Under the pieces are notes generated by a model that saw only the letters and a list, made by a program, of their open reading frames with translations, was not told the origin of the DNA and searched no databases. Both the position numbers and the translations under genes were made by a program. From Cladochytrium replicatum (lineage: Eukaryota > Chytridiomycota > Chytridiomycetes > Cladochytriales > Cladochytriaceae), in contig JAHLKD010000086.1 of NCBI GenBank assembly GCA_025526935.1, forward strand, positions 171,370-235,369: a stretch of DNA of 64,000 bases, given 5' to 3'. Positions 45,608-57,189 of the stretch are shown here, piece after piece (the first letter of the stretch is position 1; each line of letters starts with the position of its first letter).

Positions 45608-47340
45608 AAGGATAATGTTTTGGGATCAGAGCGCACAATCCGATGTATATGGTGGTTTTCTTATTTTGAGAATTTGCGTGTTGCCTGGCATGGTGCTGCA
45701 GTGTGGTTCTATTTTATACAAAACTAATGCGGTTGGGGAGGAGGTTGTTTTCTTTAATTCAGTTTTCTATAACAATAAAATAGAACTTTGGAGATTATGT
45801 CAGACTCGGTTGTGTTCCTGCAGATTGTTGTCAACTCACGCTCAAAGAAGCCAAAGCTTTACCTGACTAGCCCCAATGGCAAACTGCAATGAAAGAAGAA
45901 ATTGTTGGTCTCTTGAAACGATATTCCGGGGGTACCCTGAAGGAAGTACCAACCCACAAACTACATGTGAACCACAAATGGGGATTTGTTACAAAACAAG
46001 ATTCTGTTAGTGCCAAGACGAGGGGTTTCTTTTCTTGCTACAAGAAGGGGGAAAATAAGACTTGGCCACATGAAAACAGGAAACGTGAACAAGGCTGGCC
46101 GGTGCAACTATGTTGGTTAGAGTGTGGATCACCTTTCAATGTACAATGAATCGATCACGAAACCCACAGGCTCTCCCGGCCAATCCAAGAATGCTAGTTT
46201 CGTGTCTCAATCCATCGCCATTACTCATGAACACACTGCTATTTGCCACGGTATTGTCGCATAGATCCTGGGAAACATTCCTTCAGTGTGTCCGGTTGCA
46301 CTCAGCAATTGGCGGGAACCGGTGTGCTATACCAATGCTTAAACTTAGTTGTTACTACAGATGGATAAACTTAGTTGTTAGTACAGACGAAGAAAAAGTT
46401 AGATAAACAACTGGAAAAAGCAAGTCTTTCGTGCATTTGAGTGTACAGTAACCAATGGCCATGCGGAATGCAGGCGATTTGTTCTTTATCAACAATCCTT
46501 ATTGGGTTGCGGTGGTTGGTTTAGTATATGTTTTCAAGGAAACACTGAAGAGGCGGTATGCTTGTGCGGTCATTCAGAAATGCGATGTGTTAAATTCGAA
46601 AGATTGGTGTAAACGTCCATTAATCTAACTGCCGTCGGGGAAAAACAGTATCAGAATGATCGCGATCGTCAGTATCCTGGCCTGCGAGCCACCGGCACAT
46701 TTCTGACTGTTGAATGGCTATGAGGTGTGTTCAATTTTGGAGAACAGTAGCCCAGCGACCAAGCTTCTGCACAGCATTATGTGAGGTTGATCTTTGAAGT
46801 TGAAATGCAATCATATTTTCAGAGAGTCCCTCTAATAAAACCTGACCAAAAGAAACAAAAAAGAAAAAAACGGATCGGTCCTGGTTTCAACCAAAACAGA
46901 ACAATAAAAACGAGGAGGGTTCGAAGATTAAACAGGGAGAATAAAGGGAAAAAAAACAAAATGCACTCACAGACGTTCAACCCCAGGCATAAGGCAAAAG
47001 CACGGCTGAAAGTGGGTAAAGCAATTAACAAAGAACAATGGAGAAGTACATGAGATTTTTCTGACCAAATATTAGTAAACCATCCAACGATCCATCACAA
47101 AACCAACAGACAGAAACGGTGAGGGGCGTGATATGAGTCGGTGGGATCACAACAAAGAGAGCGAAGAGACGATGGATGGTGTAGTGTGTGATATCACTTT
47201 CAAATAGAAAAACAACACCAAAAATCACGCCGTGATAACAAAATGTGAAGAAGAGATGATGGACGGTAATTTTTATGAGTGTGATATCACAAAACCACCA
47301 AGTAAAACCACGCCGTGAAATTATCAACCCCAACTGTTAG
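45608..47340. other. Intergenic region of about 1.7 kb without a supported gene
   Basis: Only short frames with unlikely composition (Lys-rich at 46850-47000 from A-rich DNA). No repeats or RNA genes recognised. It is flanked by convergent genes (kinase plus strand, VAP minus strand), so it is shared 3' flank. Confidence 0.5.
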
Positions 47341-47344
47341 TACG

Positions 47345-48373
47345 TCAGAAGAAGGTCGCGCCGAGGAGGAAGGCGATGATGCAGAGGATGGCGACAACCT
47401 GGATGGGTAGGGCCAGATTCTGAGCGACGGCGGTGGAGGACGATGAGGCGGTAGGGTTTGCTGCACCCGAGATCTTTTCATCCGGGGATCTCCTCTGCCT
47501 GATGGACGAAAGTCTCTCAACTTCTGAGCGGTAAGCTTCGATGGTAGCCTGGAGTTTCTTGATCTGCTCCTTTGCGTCGCGGACTTCTCTGTCGTTTTCT
47601 GGTTTGAAGGTTTGCTGTAGGGTGTGGAATGTCTGGGCAGGGGTAGCTGTAGTCACCGAGGAAACGCTGTTGCGGATGGGAGCGGGCTGCGCGTTTGGTT
47701 GAGGGGGAGGAATTAACGTGTTTGTGGTGGTAACAGCGGATGAGGAGATGGAGACCACGGAAGGGGTTCGAGTGGAAGGATCGACTGCTGTGACAGCGCG
47801 GGGCAGAGGAGCTGCGTGGAATTCTTCGACTGGGGAAGGTGGTTTGTTGTTTGTGGTCGAAAATGTAGAAGATTTGTTGAGATGGGGCGGGGAAGCAGTG
47901 GAGGTGTTAGCAGGATCCAAGGGTGGCAGGTAGTTGACTCTGAGTTTCTTTTCAGCCAAGGAGCGGGACGCAGGGTCTGGGTTTGATTTTTTGACGTTTT
48001 CAGCAGTGGTCCAGAGGTCCTGCAGGTAGGGAGCAGCGTCGTCGGGGAGCATGCCCATGACATCGTTGTTGATTGGGATGCACTGGACGAGGAACTTGTC
48101 TTTGCACCTAAAGTCCGGGGGAGGGTCCTCGCGCATTGCCTGCAGCAAGACATGTACCTCGACGGACTGGCCGGGACGTACGCGGCCCGAGTTTGGTCTG
48201 ACGCAGTACTGCTTTGGTGCGGTGGTTTTTACTTTGAAAGCGATAGGGGTAGAGTGCAGGTTCGTTACGGAGAGCGACTGCTTGACGACAGTGTTGAACG
48301 GCCTGCGGAACTCGAGGTCTCTGTCGGGTTGGAGGGCAAAATAGGAGGCATTCGACGAGGACGAGTCCATCAT
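47345..48373 (-). CDS. VAP/Scs2-type ER membrane protein (MSP domain, C-terminal anchor)
   Basis: Tail-anchored ER protein that binds FFAT motifs at membrane contact sites. Single exon, 342 aa from the first of two adjacent Met codons (48373 or 48370). An MSP domain fills the first about 130 residues: LEFRRPFNTVVKQSLSVTNL, AFKVKTTAPKQYCVRPNSGR, DKFLVQCIPI. A Ser/Thr/Pro-rich linker follows, then a coiled coil (DREVRDAKEQIKKLQATIEA) and a C-terminal hydrophobic anchor (LPIQVVAILCIIAFLLGATF) ending two residues before the stop. The order is that of VAP proteins. The frame is open to a GTG at 48430, but that codon is an unlikely start. Convergent with the kinase gene. Confidence 0.92.
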   Translation of the reverse strand: MMDSSSSNASYFALQPDRDLEFRRPFNTVVKQSLSVTNLHSTPIAFKVKTTAPKQYCVRPNSGRVRPGQSVEVHVLLQAMREDPPPDFRCKDKFLVQCIPINNDVMGMLPDDAAPYLQDLWTTAENVKKSNPDPASRSLAEKKLRVNYLPPLDPANTSTASPPHLNKSSTFSTTNNKPPSPVEEFHAAPLPRAVTAVDPSTRTPSVVSISSSAVTTTNTLIPPPQPNAQPAPIRNSVSSVTTATPAQTFHTLQQTFKPENDREVRDAKEQIKKLQATIEAYRSEVERLSSIRQRRSPDEKISGAANPTASSSSTAVAQNLALPIQVVAILCIIAFLLGATFF

Positions 48374-48871
48374 TGAGAGAGCGAGATTGAGATCCGGACC
48401 GACACTGATCAGTTTGGATAGCCAAGACACACCAGCGGAAATATTAGAAAATAAGAAATTTTAACAATAATTATAAACAATAATAATGTTGTGGTGGAGC
48501 AAAGAAAGTGGTAACAGAGTATACAGAGTATGTTAGGGTAACCCAGCGCAGTATTATTGCACTGGGTTGATGATCTCATAGAACTTCTTGCCGCTCGTCC
48601 ATTTTTTTCAGCTTCGTTTATCGAATACTAACCTGCAAAAAGACAGTTAAAGTTCTGGGCTAGTTTTATTTGTTTGCAAAGCCACACTGCGCAATGTCCC
48701 AGCCCAGCCATCCGATGTCAGGGCAGAAGAAATACAAAAAGCTGTTGTAGATCAAAAGTCTGATTTCAATTGGCTCTCAGGTGGCGAACCTATCTACCTC
48801 CATGTTTGTGAACCGCTTTTGATCCATCAATTGTCAAATCTCTAAGCACGAGTGTGTCCTCTGGTCACTTT

Positions 48872-49587
48872 CGCAAACCTGTGGATCCATGCGCAAGATT
48901 AGAAAGGATGGCAACTGCTTTTACCGAGCTTTCGCCTTTCGGTTATGCTTGTCGCTGCATAAACTTCACCGACATTTCAAAACAACGTGCGCGCACGAGT
49001 GTCCGGAACGAGCGACTCGTTGAGTTCGCAAGGCTATGATATGGGACTATTGCAAGATTTATGGAACCATTCGTGGAAGCGCTAAAGGCGGAGAGTGTAG
49101 CGAAGGTCGAAGAATCTATTGGAACAGAGTACTGTGAGCGACACGGTCGTGTGTTTCTTGAGGCTCTTCACGGCTGCTGACCTGAAGAGGGTGAGAGAAA
49201 AGATAGACAAACGGAAATACTGACCGATTATTTTGGTGCATAGAACAGAGAAGTTTACCAGGCATTCAACGATGGTACGATGACGCTGGGTCAGTTTATT
49301 GGGATGCAAGTGGAACCAAGTGCGTAAAATGAGCATGTTTACTTTAACATGCACCAAAATCTCGTGCTGATTTCATGATTTCAGTGAATGCCGAAGCCGA
49401 TCAACTTCAGATGGTTACACTTTCACATGCTCTTGGGATTCGCATCCGGGTAGCGAATCTCAACGCATCCAAGATCAGTGATGGTTCGATCAACTGGCAT
49501 ACGTTGGATCCATTCATGAGTGAGGTTGTGCCAGGCAGCGACTCTGTGATGCTCGACACCCAGGGCACAACCGATATGGTGTATTAA
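48872..49587 (+). pseudogene. Otubain-like deubiquitinase (peptidase C65) pseudogene
   Basis: Peptides in otubain order: RKIRKDGNCFYRAFAF (with the catalytic Cys in DGNCF), SQGYDMGLLQDLWNHS, NLLEQSTVSDTVVCFLRLF with AADL, then YQAFNDGTMTLGQF with MQVEPMNAEADQLQMVTL, and the C-terminal DTQGTTDMVY. Two introns still have good splice signals (about 49195-49244 and 49322-49382). However a frameshift separates the first and second blocks, two stops (TAA, TAG near 49083-49098) interrupt the next, and the catalytic His of the family (normally G-H-Y-D) is Thr. An intact functional enzyme is not possible. The alternative, a very short protein from the C-terminal part, seems unlikely. Confidence 0.7.
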
Positions 49588-49599
49588 TGAGTGGCACAG

Positions 49600-50160
49600 T
49601 GACTGTGGCTGCGCACTGCTGCGGTGCGTGTGGCTCAATGCTGCGGCGCAGACCCAAAAAAAGAGCAAACACAGAACTTTTGATAATTCGAAAGCGACTT
49701 GGGCAACTGAAGGAAGTGCGGACGTGTGTGTGGAACTAGCGGGCATTCATTGCATTGGGAGACATCGACAGCATACGTATTTCATCGCGCACCATCGAGA
49801 AATCCGATTCTTTCTGTCTGTGGTGCTACTCTTCGACTGTCCCAGAAAGTACGACTGAACTTGAACAGTCGTTCACGAGGCAAAACTTATTCGAATAAAC
49901 AACGAAAGCCAGCACCAGGTCGGCTAATGCGGAATCAGCCCATTTTGGACCTGATTTTGATGAGTTGCTTGGTAGAGTAGGTGTGGAATCAATTCTGCCG
50001 TGATTTCGTTCCTGTCCAATCTGGGGAATTTCGCCATCTATTGCCCATTGGAAACATTTTCTCTGAACTGTGAGTGCGCAGTTTGCTTTGAGTTTCCCCG
50101 ATTTCTCACTCTCGTTGTTAAATTGGATCTACTTCTATTTTGAAGACTTGAAGAACAAAG
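49600..50160. other. Intergenic, upstream region of eRF1
   Basis: No supported gene. It should contain the promoter of the eRF1 gene, which starts at 50168. Confidence 0.5.
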
Positions 50161-50167
50161 AACAATC

Positions 50168-51783
50168 ATGGCTGAAACGGATAAGAACGTGGAGACTTGG
50201 AAGGTCAAAAAGCTCATTAAGAGCTTGGAGGCTGCCCGAGGAAACGGAACCAGCATGATCAGTTTGATTATCCCACCGAAGGATCAGATTGCACGGGTTG
50301 TGAAGGTGAGTGCAATGGGAGGAAATTAATGGAACCCTATGCGGGGCATTGCAACCTCTGGAGCTAATTTGATTTTCCAATACTAACGATTATTTTTTCT
50401 AAACTCTACTGGCTGACTCCAAAAGATGCTTGGTGAGAAATATATTGGATTGGGGTTTATTTGAGGTGGTGTTGGGCTTTCGTTTACAGAGAGGGCTGAC
50501 GCTTACTCTCCACATTATCTACAGCGGACGAATACGGCACAGCCAGCAACATCAAGTCTCGCGTGAACCGACAGTCGGTTCTTGACGCGATCGTTTCAAC
50601 ACAAACCCGATTAAAGCTCTACACCAAAGTTCCTCCGAACGGGCTCGTCATTTACTGTGGTACCGTGCTGACAGACGAAGGCAAAGAGAAGAAAGTGACG
50701 ATTGATTTCGAGCCATTCAAACCCATCAACACATCCCTTTACTTGTGCGACAACAAATTCCACACCGAACCCCTCCAGGTTCTTCTCGAATCAGACTCCA
50801 AGTTTGGTTTCATCGTCATGGACGGTAACGGAACTCTTTTCGGCACACTCTCCGGCAACACTCGCGACATCATCCACAAGTTCTCCGTTGACCTTCCGAA
50901 GAAGCACGGACGTGGTGGACAGTCCGCCCTTCGTTTCTCGCGTCTTCGAGAGGAAAAGCGTCACAACTATGTCCGCAAAGTCGCCGAATTAGCTGTACAA
51001 TTCTTTGTCACCCAGGACCGTGTCAATGTCGAAGGTTTGATCTTGGCTGGTTCAGCAGACTTCAAAACAGAGTTGGGTCAGTCCGACATGTTCGACCAGC
51101 GACTTCAGGCCAAAATCGTAAAGGTGGTCGACGTGTCATACGGTGGCGAGAACGGGTTCAACCAAGCGATTGAGCTTTCGGCGGAAATGCTCCAGAACGT
51201 CAAATTTATCCAGGAGAAGAAGCTTATTCAGAAGTATTTCGACGAAATTTCGTTGGACACTGGAAAATACTGCTTCGGTGTGGAGGATACACTCAAGGCG
51301 TTGGATCTCGGTGCGGTCGAAAGGCTGATCGTCTGGGAGAACCTCGAGACTATGCGATACGTCTTGCTCAATCCTCAGACTCAGGAACAGAAGGTCCTGT
51401 ACTTGAGCAAAGAGCAAGAAAAGGACCGGGAGAAGTTTGTAGAGAACGGTGTGGATCTCGAAGTCGTACAAAAGGACCCGTTGATCGAATGGGTAAGCGC
51501 TTTTAATGACGATCAGTGGCCGGTGTTTAACCTTGCTCGGGTTAGTTTGCCGAAAAGTACAAGGACTTCGGCGCCACGCTCGAGTTTGTTACAAACCGAT
51601 CACAAGAAGGTTCACAATTCGTAAAAGGATTCGGCGGTATTGGTGGGCTTCTGCGATACAAGGTAAGAACAGGAACTCGAATTGCCTTGCACTTCCTAAA
51701 ACCGTAATTAATTGCAGGTTGACTTCCAAGTCATGGAGCTTGACGACGATGATGATTACTACGATTCAGATGCCGATCTGTAA
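50168..51783 (+). CDS. SUP45: Eukaryotic translation termination factor eRF1
   Basis: Recognises all three stop codons in the ribosomal A site and triggers peptide release. Five exons join in frame: 50168-50305, 50426-50432, 50525-51492, 51546-51662, 51718-51783, giving 431 aa (family about 437). Domain 1 has [12 protein letters not shown] (NIKS at residues 57-60) and YLCDNKF (the YxCxxxF motif), the stop-codon reading elements. Domain 2 has [10 protein letters not shown] (GGQ about residue 180), needed for peptidyl-tRNA hydrolysis. The C-terminal domain ends in an acidic tail ([13 protein letters not shown]) as in eRF1 that binds eRF3. Exon 2 is only 7 nt and supplies ML and the first base of the Ala codon in the conserved [15 protein letters not shown] run. 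Normal stop-codon reading residues imply the standard code. Confidence 0.97.
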
Positions 51784-52157
51784 ACGAATCTTGTATGTGG
51801 TCACGGTGTGGCAGTCTGACAGATGTTGGCGGGATTTTCTGTTTGTCGCCGATGATGGATTAGTTGTCCTGGATGATGCTTGTTCTTGCTATTGTTCTCT
51901 TTCTTTGTGGTGTAATAAGAAATTGGGCAACTGTTTCAGTATGTCAAGGTCGTTTCACAATATTTACCTGGAACATGCCTCTCCAGTGCAAGTGGTTTCG
52001 AAGTTGTTAACTTTATTTGTTGATTTTTAACAGCGAATCAAAATGAAGTTGCGGATTATGAACCATTACATTATAAATGTACCGAGCAGAAATGAGGGGT
52101 TAGTGTTGTAGAAATGAATTCCTAACAGTTATTCCAAGCCGGAATGTTAATAACATT

Positions 52158-52345
52158 CAGACGGACCGTCCGACGCGAATTTATTAAATGCGGACGGACT
52201 GTCCACCTCGAATTTATTAGCCACGGACCGACCGTCCAACACGTTTTTATTAGCCACGGACGGACCGTCCAACGCGTTTTTATTAGGCGCGGATGGACCG
52301 TCCAACCCATTTTTATTAACCATGGACGGACCTTCCAGATGCAAT
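52158..52345 (+). repeat. 32-bp repeat cluster with CGG-A-CCG inverted repeats, unit 1
   Basis: Six degenerate copies of a ggacggaccgtcc core separated by T/A-rich ttttattag-type spacers. The core is a 6-bp inverted repeat around a single A. This first unit carries more core mismatches than units 2-3 (gactgtcc, gaccgaccgtcc). Confidence 0.85.
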
Positions 52346-53218
52346 TTATTCTGCTTCAACTGTAATTCATGCTATCTCAATCTCTCTTGTAGGTGGGTTT
52401 TTCACTAAGTCTTTTCATTTCATGGGTTAGGCGATGATGCTGTTGGGAGAGACTCCTTTGATTTCGTGGGCTAGAGCATGCTACTGGTGTAGAGAACTGA
52501 TTCTTTGTATTTGTTTGTCCAAAATCTCCACCAACCATACACCTTGATAACAAGCTTCTCTGCCACGCCGGGGGTTATCAGGGCAAGACCTGGCCACAGG
52601 GCCTTCCTGCTATAGATAGTGGATCTCAACTTCCTCTCCGTCCATACCACAGCTTCCACCGCTGCTATTAGTGCAACTTCCACTCTCGTCAAAGCTAGTC
52701 AACAATCTGAAGTATGCTCTCACACGGTACAGTATACACTAGGTGCTCATGGTCCTACCGTTAGATGCAATCTAGCAGCAGTGATGTTTCTGCAATGGAC
52801 TGCAATGAGTTTGTTCAACCAGGTATCACTGAAACCACTCCTAAATCTGCCCCTGGTGAGCTTCTCACTACATGTGAACATACCCAATCTCGACCTTTCT
52901 CACTAAAGGGCTCATGTTTTTTGAGTAGCCGGGCCAATCTCGATCATGTCCATGTTAGACCAGCTGAGCAACCGCATCAAGGAACCCAGGATGGAGTGGA
53001 TCACCAGGGAAGATGGCATGCTCGTGTGCACGCTTTGCACTGGCAAGGACCACAGGGAATAGAAGGAGAGAGATGCTTTGAGGAAGCATTGTCGAGCTTC
53101 CCATCCTGCCAAGGAAGGGTTGGGCACCAATCCTAGAGTTCATACAGAGGAGTTCCTACGCGACACGTTCGAGATTGCGGGCCTAACAGTTATTCCAAGC
53201 CGGAATGTTAATAACATT

Positions 53219-53406
53219 CGGACGGACCGTCCGACGCAAATTTATTAAATGCGGACGGACCGTCCACCTCGAATTTATTAGCCACGGACGGACCGTCCAA
53301 CGCGTTTTTATTAGGCGCGGACGGACCGTCCAACGCGTTTTTATTAGGCGCGGATGGACCGTCCAACCCATTTTTATTAACCATGGACGGACCTTCCAGA
53401 TGCAAT
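53219..53406 (+). repeat. 32-bp repeat cluster, unit 2
   Basis: Six copies; the first four have the perfect core. Identical to unit 3. Confidence 0.9.
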
Positions 53407-54279
53407 TTATTCTGCTTCAACTGTAATTCATGCTATCTCAATCTCTCTTGTAGGTGGATTTTTCACTAAGTCTTTTCATTTCATGGGTTAGGCGATGATG
53501 CTGTTGGGAGAGACTCCTTTGATTTCGTGGGCTAGAGCATGCTACTGGTGTAGAGAACTGATTCTTTGTATTTGTTTGTCCAAAATCTCCACCAACCATA
53601 CACCTTGATAACAAGCTTCTCTGCCACGCCGGGGGTTATCAGGGCAAGACCTGGCCACAGGGCCTTCCTGCTATAGATAGTGGATCTCAACTTCCTCTCC
53701 GTCCATACCACAGCTTCCACCGCTGCTATTAGTGCAACTTCCACTCTCGTCAAAGCTAGTCAACAATCTGAAGTATGCTCTCACACGGTACAGTATACAC
53801 TAGGTGCTCATGGTCCTACCGTTAGATGCAATCTAGCAGCAGTGATGTTTCTGCAATGGACTGCAATGAGTTTGTTCAACCAGGTATCACTGAAACCACT
53901 CCTAAATCTGCCCCTGGTGAGCTTCTCACTACATGTGAACATACCCAATCTCGACCTTTCTCACTAAAGGGCTCATGTTTTTTGAGTAGCCGGGCCAATC
54001 TCGATCATGTCCATGTTAGACCAGCTGAGCAACCGCATCAAGGAACCCAGGATGGAGTGGATCACCAGGGAAGATGGCATGCTCGTGTGCACGCTTTGCA
54101 CTGGCAAGGACCACAGGGAATAGAAGGAGAGAGATGCTTTGAGGAAGCATTGTCGAGCTTCCCATCCTGCCAAGGAAGGGTTGGGCACCAATCCTAGAGT
54201 TCATACAGAGGAGTTCCTACGCGACACGTTCGAGATTGCGGGCCTAACAGTTATTCCAAGCCGGAATGTTAATAACATT

Positions 54280-54467
54280 CGGACGGACCGTCCGACGCAA
54301 ATTTATTAAATGCGGACGGACCGTCCACCTCGAATTTATTAGCCACGGACGGACCGTCCAACGCGTTTTTATTAGGCGCGGACGGACCGTCCAACGCGTT
54401 TTTATTAGGCGCGGATGGACCGTCCAACCCATTTTTATTAACCATGGACGGACCTTCCAGATGCAAT
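54280..54467 (+). repeat. 32-bp repeat cluster, unit 3
   Basis: Same as unit 2. Confidence 0.9.
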
Positions 54468-55340
54468 TTATTCTGCTTCAACTGTAATTCATGCTATCTC
54501 AATCTCTCTTGTAGGTGGATTTTTCACTAAGTCTTTTCATTTCATGGGTTAGGCGATGATGCTGTTGGGAGAGACTCCTTTGATTTCGTGGGCTAGAGCA
54601 TGCTACTGGTGTAGAGAACTGATTCTTTGTATTTGTTTGTCCAAAATCTCCACCAACCATACACCTTGATAACAAGCTTCTCTGCCACGCCGGGGGTTAT
54701 CAGGGCAAGACCTGGCCACAGGGCCTTCCTGCTATAGATAGTGGATCTCAACTTCCTCTCCGTCCATACCACAGCTTCCACCGCTGCTATTAGTGCAACT
54801 TCCACTCTCGTCAAAGCTAGTCAACAATCTGAAGTATGCTCTCACACGGTACAGTATACACTAGGTGCTCATGGTCCTACCGTTAGATGCAATCTAGCAG
54901 CAGTGATGTTTCTGCAATGGACTGCAATGAGTTTGTTCAACCAGGTATCACTGAAACCACTCCTAAATCTGCCCCTGGTGAGCTTCTCACTACATGTGAA
55001 CATACCCAATCTCGACCTTTCTCACTAAAGGGCTCATGTTTTTTGAGTAGCCGGGCCAATCTCGATCATGTCCATGTTAGACCAGCTGAGCAACCGCATC
55101 AAGGAACCCAGGATGGAGTGGATCACCAGGGAAGATGGCATGCTCGTGTGCACGCTTTGCACTGGCAAGGACCACAGGGAATAGAAGGAGAGAGATGCTT
55201 TGAGGAAGCATTGTCGAGCTTCCCATCCTGCCAAGGAAGGGTTGGGCACCAATCCTAGAGTTCATACAGAGGAGTTCCTACGCGGCACGTTCGAGATTGC
55301 GGGCCTAACAGTTATTCCAAGCCGGAATGTTAATAACATT

Positions 55341-55528
55341 CGGACGGACCGTCCGACACAAATTTATTAAATGCGGACGGACCGTCCACCTCGAATTTAT
55401 TAGCCACGGACCGACCGTCCAACACGTTTTTATTAGGCGCGGACAGACCGTCCAACGCGTTTTTATTAGGCGCGGATGGACCGTCCAACCCATTTTTATT
55501 AACCATGGACGGACCTTCCAGATGCAAT
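55341..55528 (+). repeat. 32-bp repeat cluster, unit 4
   Basis: Six copies with changes in copies 3 and 4 (ggaccgaccgtcc, ggacagaccgtcc), shared with unit 5. Confidence 0.9.
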
Positions 55529-56401
55529 TTATTCTGCTTCAACTGTAATTCATGCTATCTCAATCTCTCTTGTAGGTGGATTTTTCACTAAGTCTTTTCA
55601 TTTCATGGGTTAGGCGATGATGCTGTTGGGAGAGACTCCTTTGATTTCGTGGGCTAGAGCATGCTACTGGTGTAGAGAACTGATTCTTTGTATTTGTTTG
55701 TCCAAAATCTCCACCAACCATACACCTTGATAACAAGCTTCTCTGCCACGCCGGGGGTTATCAGGGCAAGACCTGGCCACAGGGCCTTCCTGCTATAGAT
55801 AGTGGATCTCAACTTCCTCTCCGTCCATACCACAGCTTCCACCGCTGCTATTAGTGCAACTTCCACTCTTGTCAAAGCTAGTCAACAATCTGAAGTATGC
55901 TCTCACACGGTACAGTATACACTAGGTGCTCATGGTCCTACCGTTAGATGCAATCTAGCAGCAGTGATGTTTCTGCAATGGACTGCAATGAGTTTGTTCA
56001 ACCAGGTATCACTGAAACCACTCCTAAATCTGCCCCTGGTGAGCTTCTCACTACATGTGAACATACCCAATCTCGACCTTTCTCACTAAAGGGCTCATGT
56101 TTTTTGAGTAGCCGGGCCAATCTCGATCATGTCCATGTTAGACCAGCTGAGCAACCGCATCAAGGAACCCAGGATGGAGTGGATCACCAGGGAAGATGGC
56201 ATGCTCGTGTGCACGCTTTGCACTGGCAAGGACCACAGGGAATAGAAGGAGAGAGATGCTTTGAGGAAGCATTGTCGAGCTTCCCATCCTGCCAAGGAAG
56301 GGTTGGGCACCAATCCTAGAGTTCATACAGAGGAGTTCCTACGCGACACGTTCGAGATTGCGGGCCTAACAGTTATTCCAAGCCGGAATGTTAATAACAT
56401 T

Positions 56402-56589
56402 CGGACGGACCGTCCGACGCAAATTTATTAAATGCGGACGGACCGTCCACCTCGAATTTATTAGCCACGGACCGACCGTCCAACACGTTTTTATTAGGCG
56501 CGGACAGACCGTCCAACGCGTTTTTATTAGGCGCGGATGGACCGTCCAACCCATTTTTATTAACCATGGACGGACCTTCCAGATGCAAT
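56402..56589 (+). repeat. 32-bp repeat cluster, unit 5, about 600-790 bp upstream of the helicase start
   Basis: Same variant pattern as unit 4. It lies in the 5' region of the open helicase gene, so it is the copy best placed to act as a regulatory element. Confidence 0.85.
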
Positions 56590-57189
56590 TTATTCTGCTT
56601 CAACTGTAATTCATGCTATCTCAATCTCTCTTGTAGGTGGATTTTTCACTAAGTCTTTTCATTTCATGGGTTAGGCGATGATGCTGTTGGGAGAGACTCC
56701 TTTGATTTCGTGGGCTAGAGCATGCTACTGGTGTAGAGAACTGATTCTTTGTATTTGTTTGTCCAAAATCTCCACCAACCATACACCTTGATAACAAGCT
56801 TCTCTGCCACCCCGGGGGTTATCAGGGCAAGACCTGGCCACAGGGTCTTCCTGCTATAGATAGTGGATCTCAACTTCCTCTCCGGCCATACCACAGCTTC
56901 TACCGCTGCTATTAGTGCAACTTCCACTCTCGTCAAAGCTAGTCAACAATCTGAAGTATGCTCTCACACGGTACAGTATATACTAGGTGCTCATGGTCCT
57001 ACCGTTAGATGCAATCTAGCAGCAGTGATGTTTCTGCAATGGACTGCAATGAGTTTGTTCAACCAGGTATCACTGAAACCACTCCTAAATCTGCCCCTGG
57101 TGAGCTTCTCACTACATGTGAACATACCCAATCTCGACCTTTCTCACTAAAGGGCTCATGTTTTTTGAGTAGCCGGGCCAATCTCGATC

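Noticed and set aside
46819-47053. Lys-rich and hydrophobic short frames downstream of the kinase
   Set aside because: They are produced by A-rich or T-rich DNA on the two strands, with no conserved pattern.
48374-48430. N-terminal extension of the VAP frame to a GTG codon
   Set aside because: GTG is not a normal fungal start; the Met pair at 48373/48370 gives a typical VAP N-terminus.
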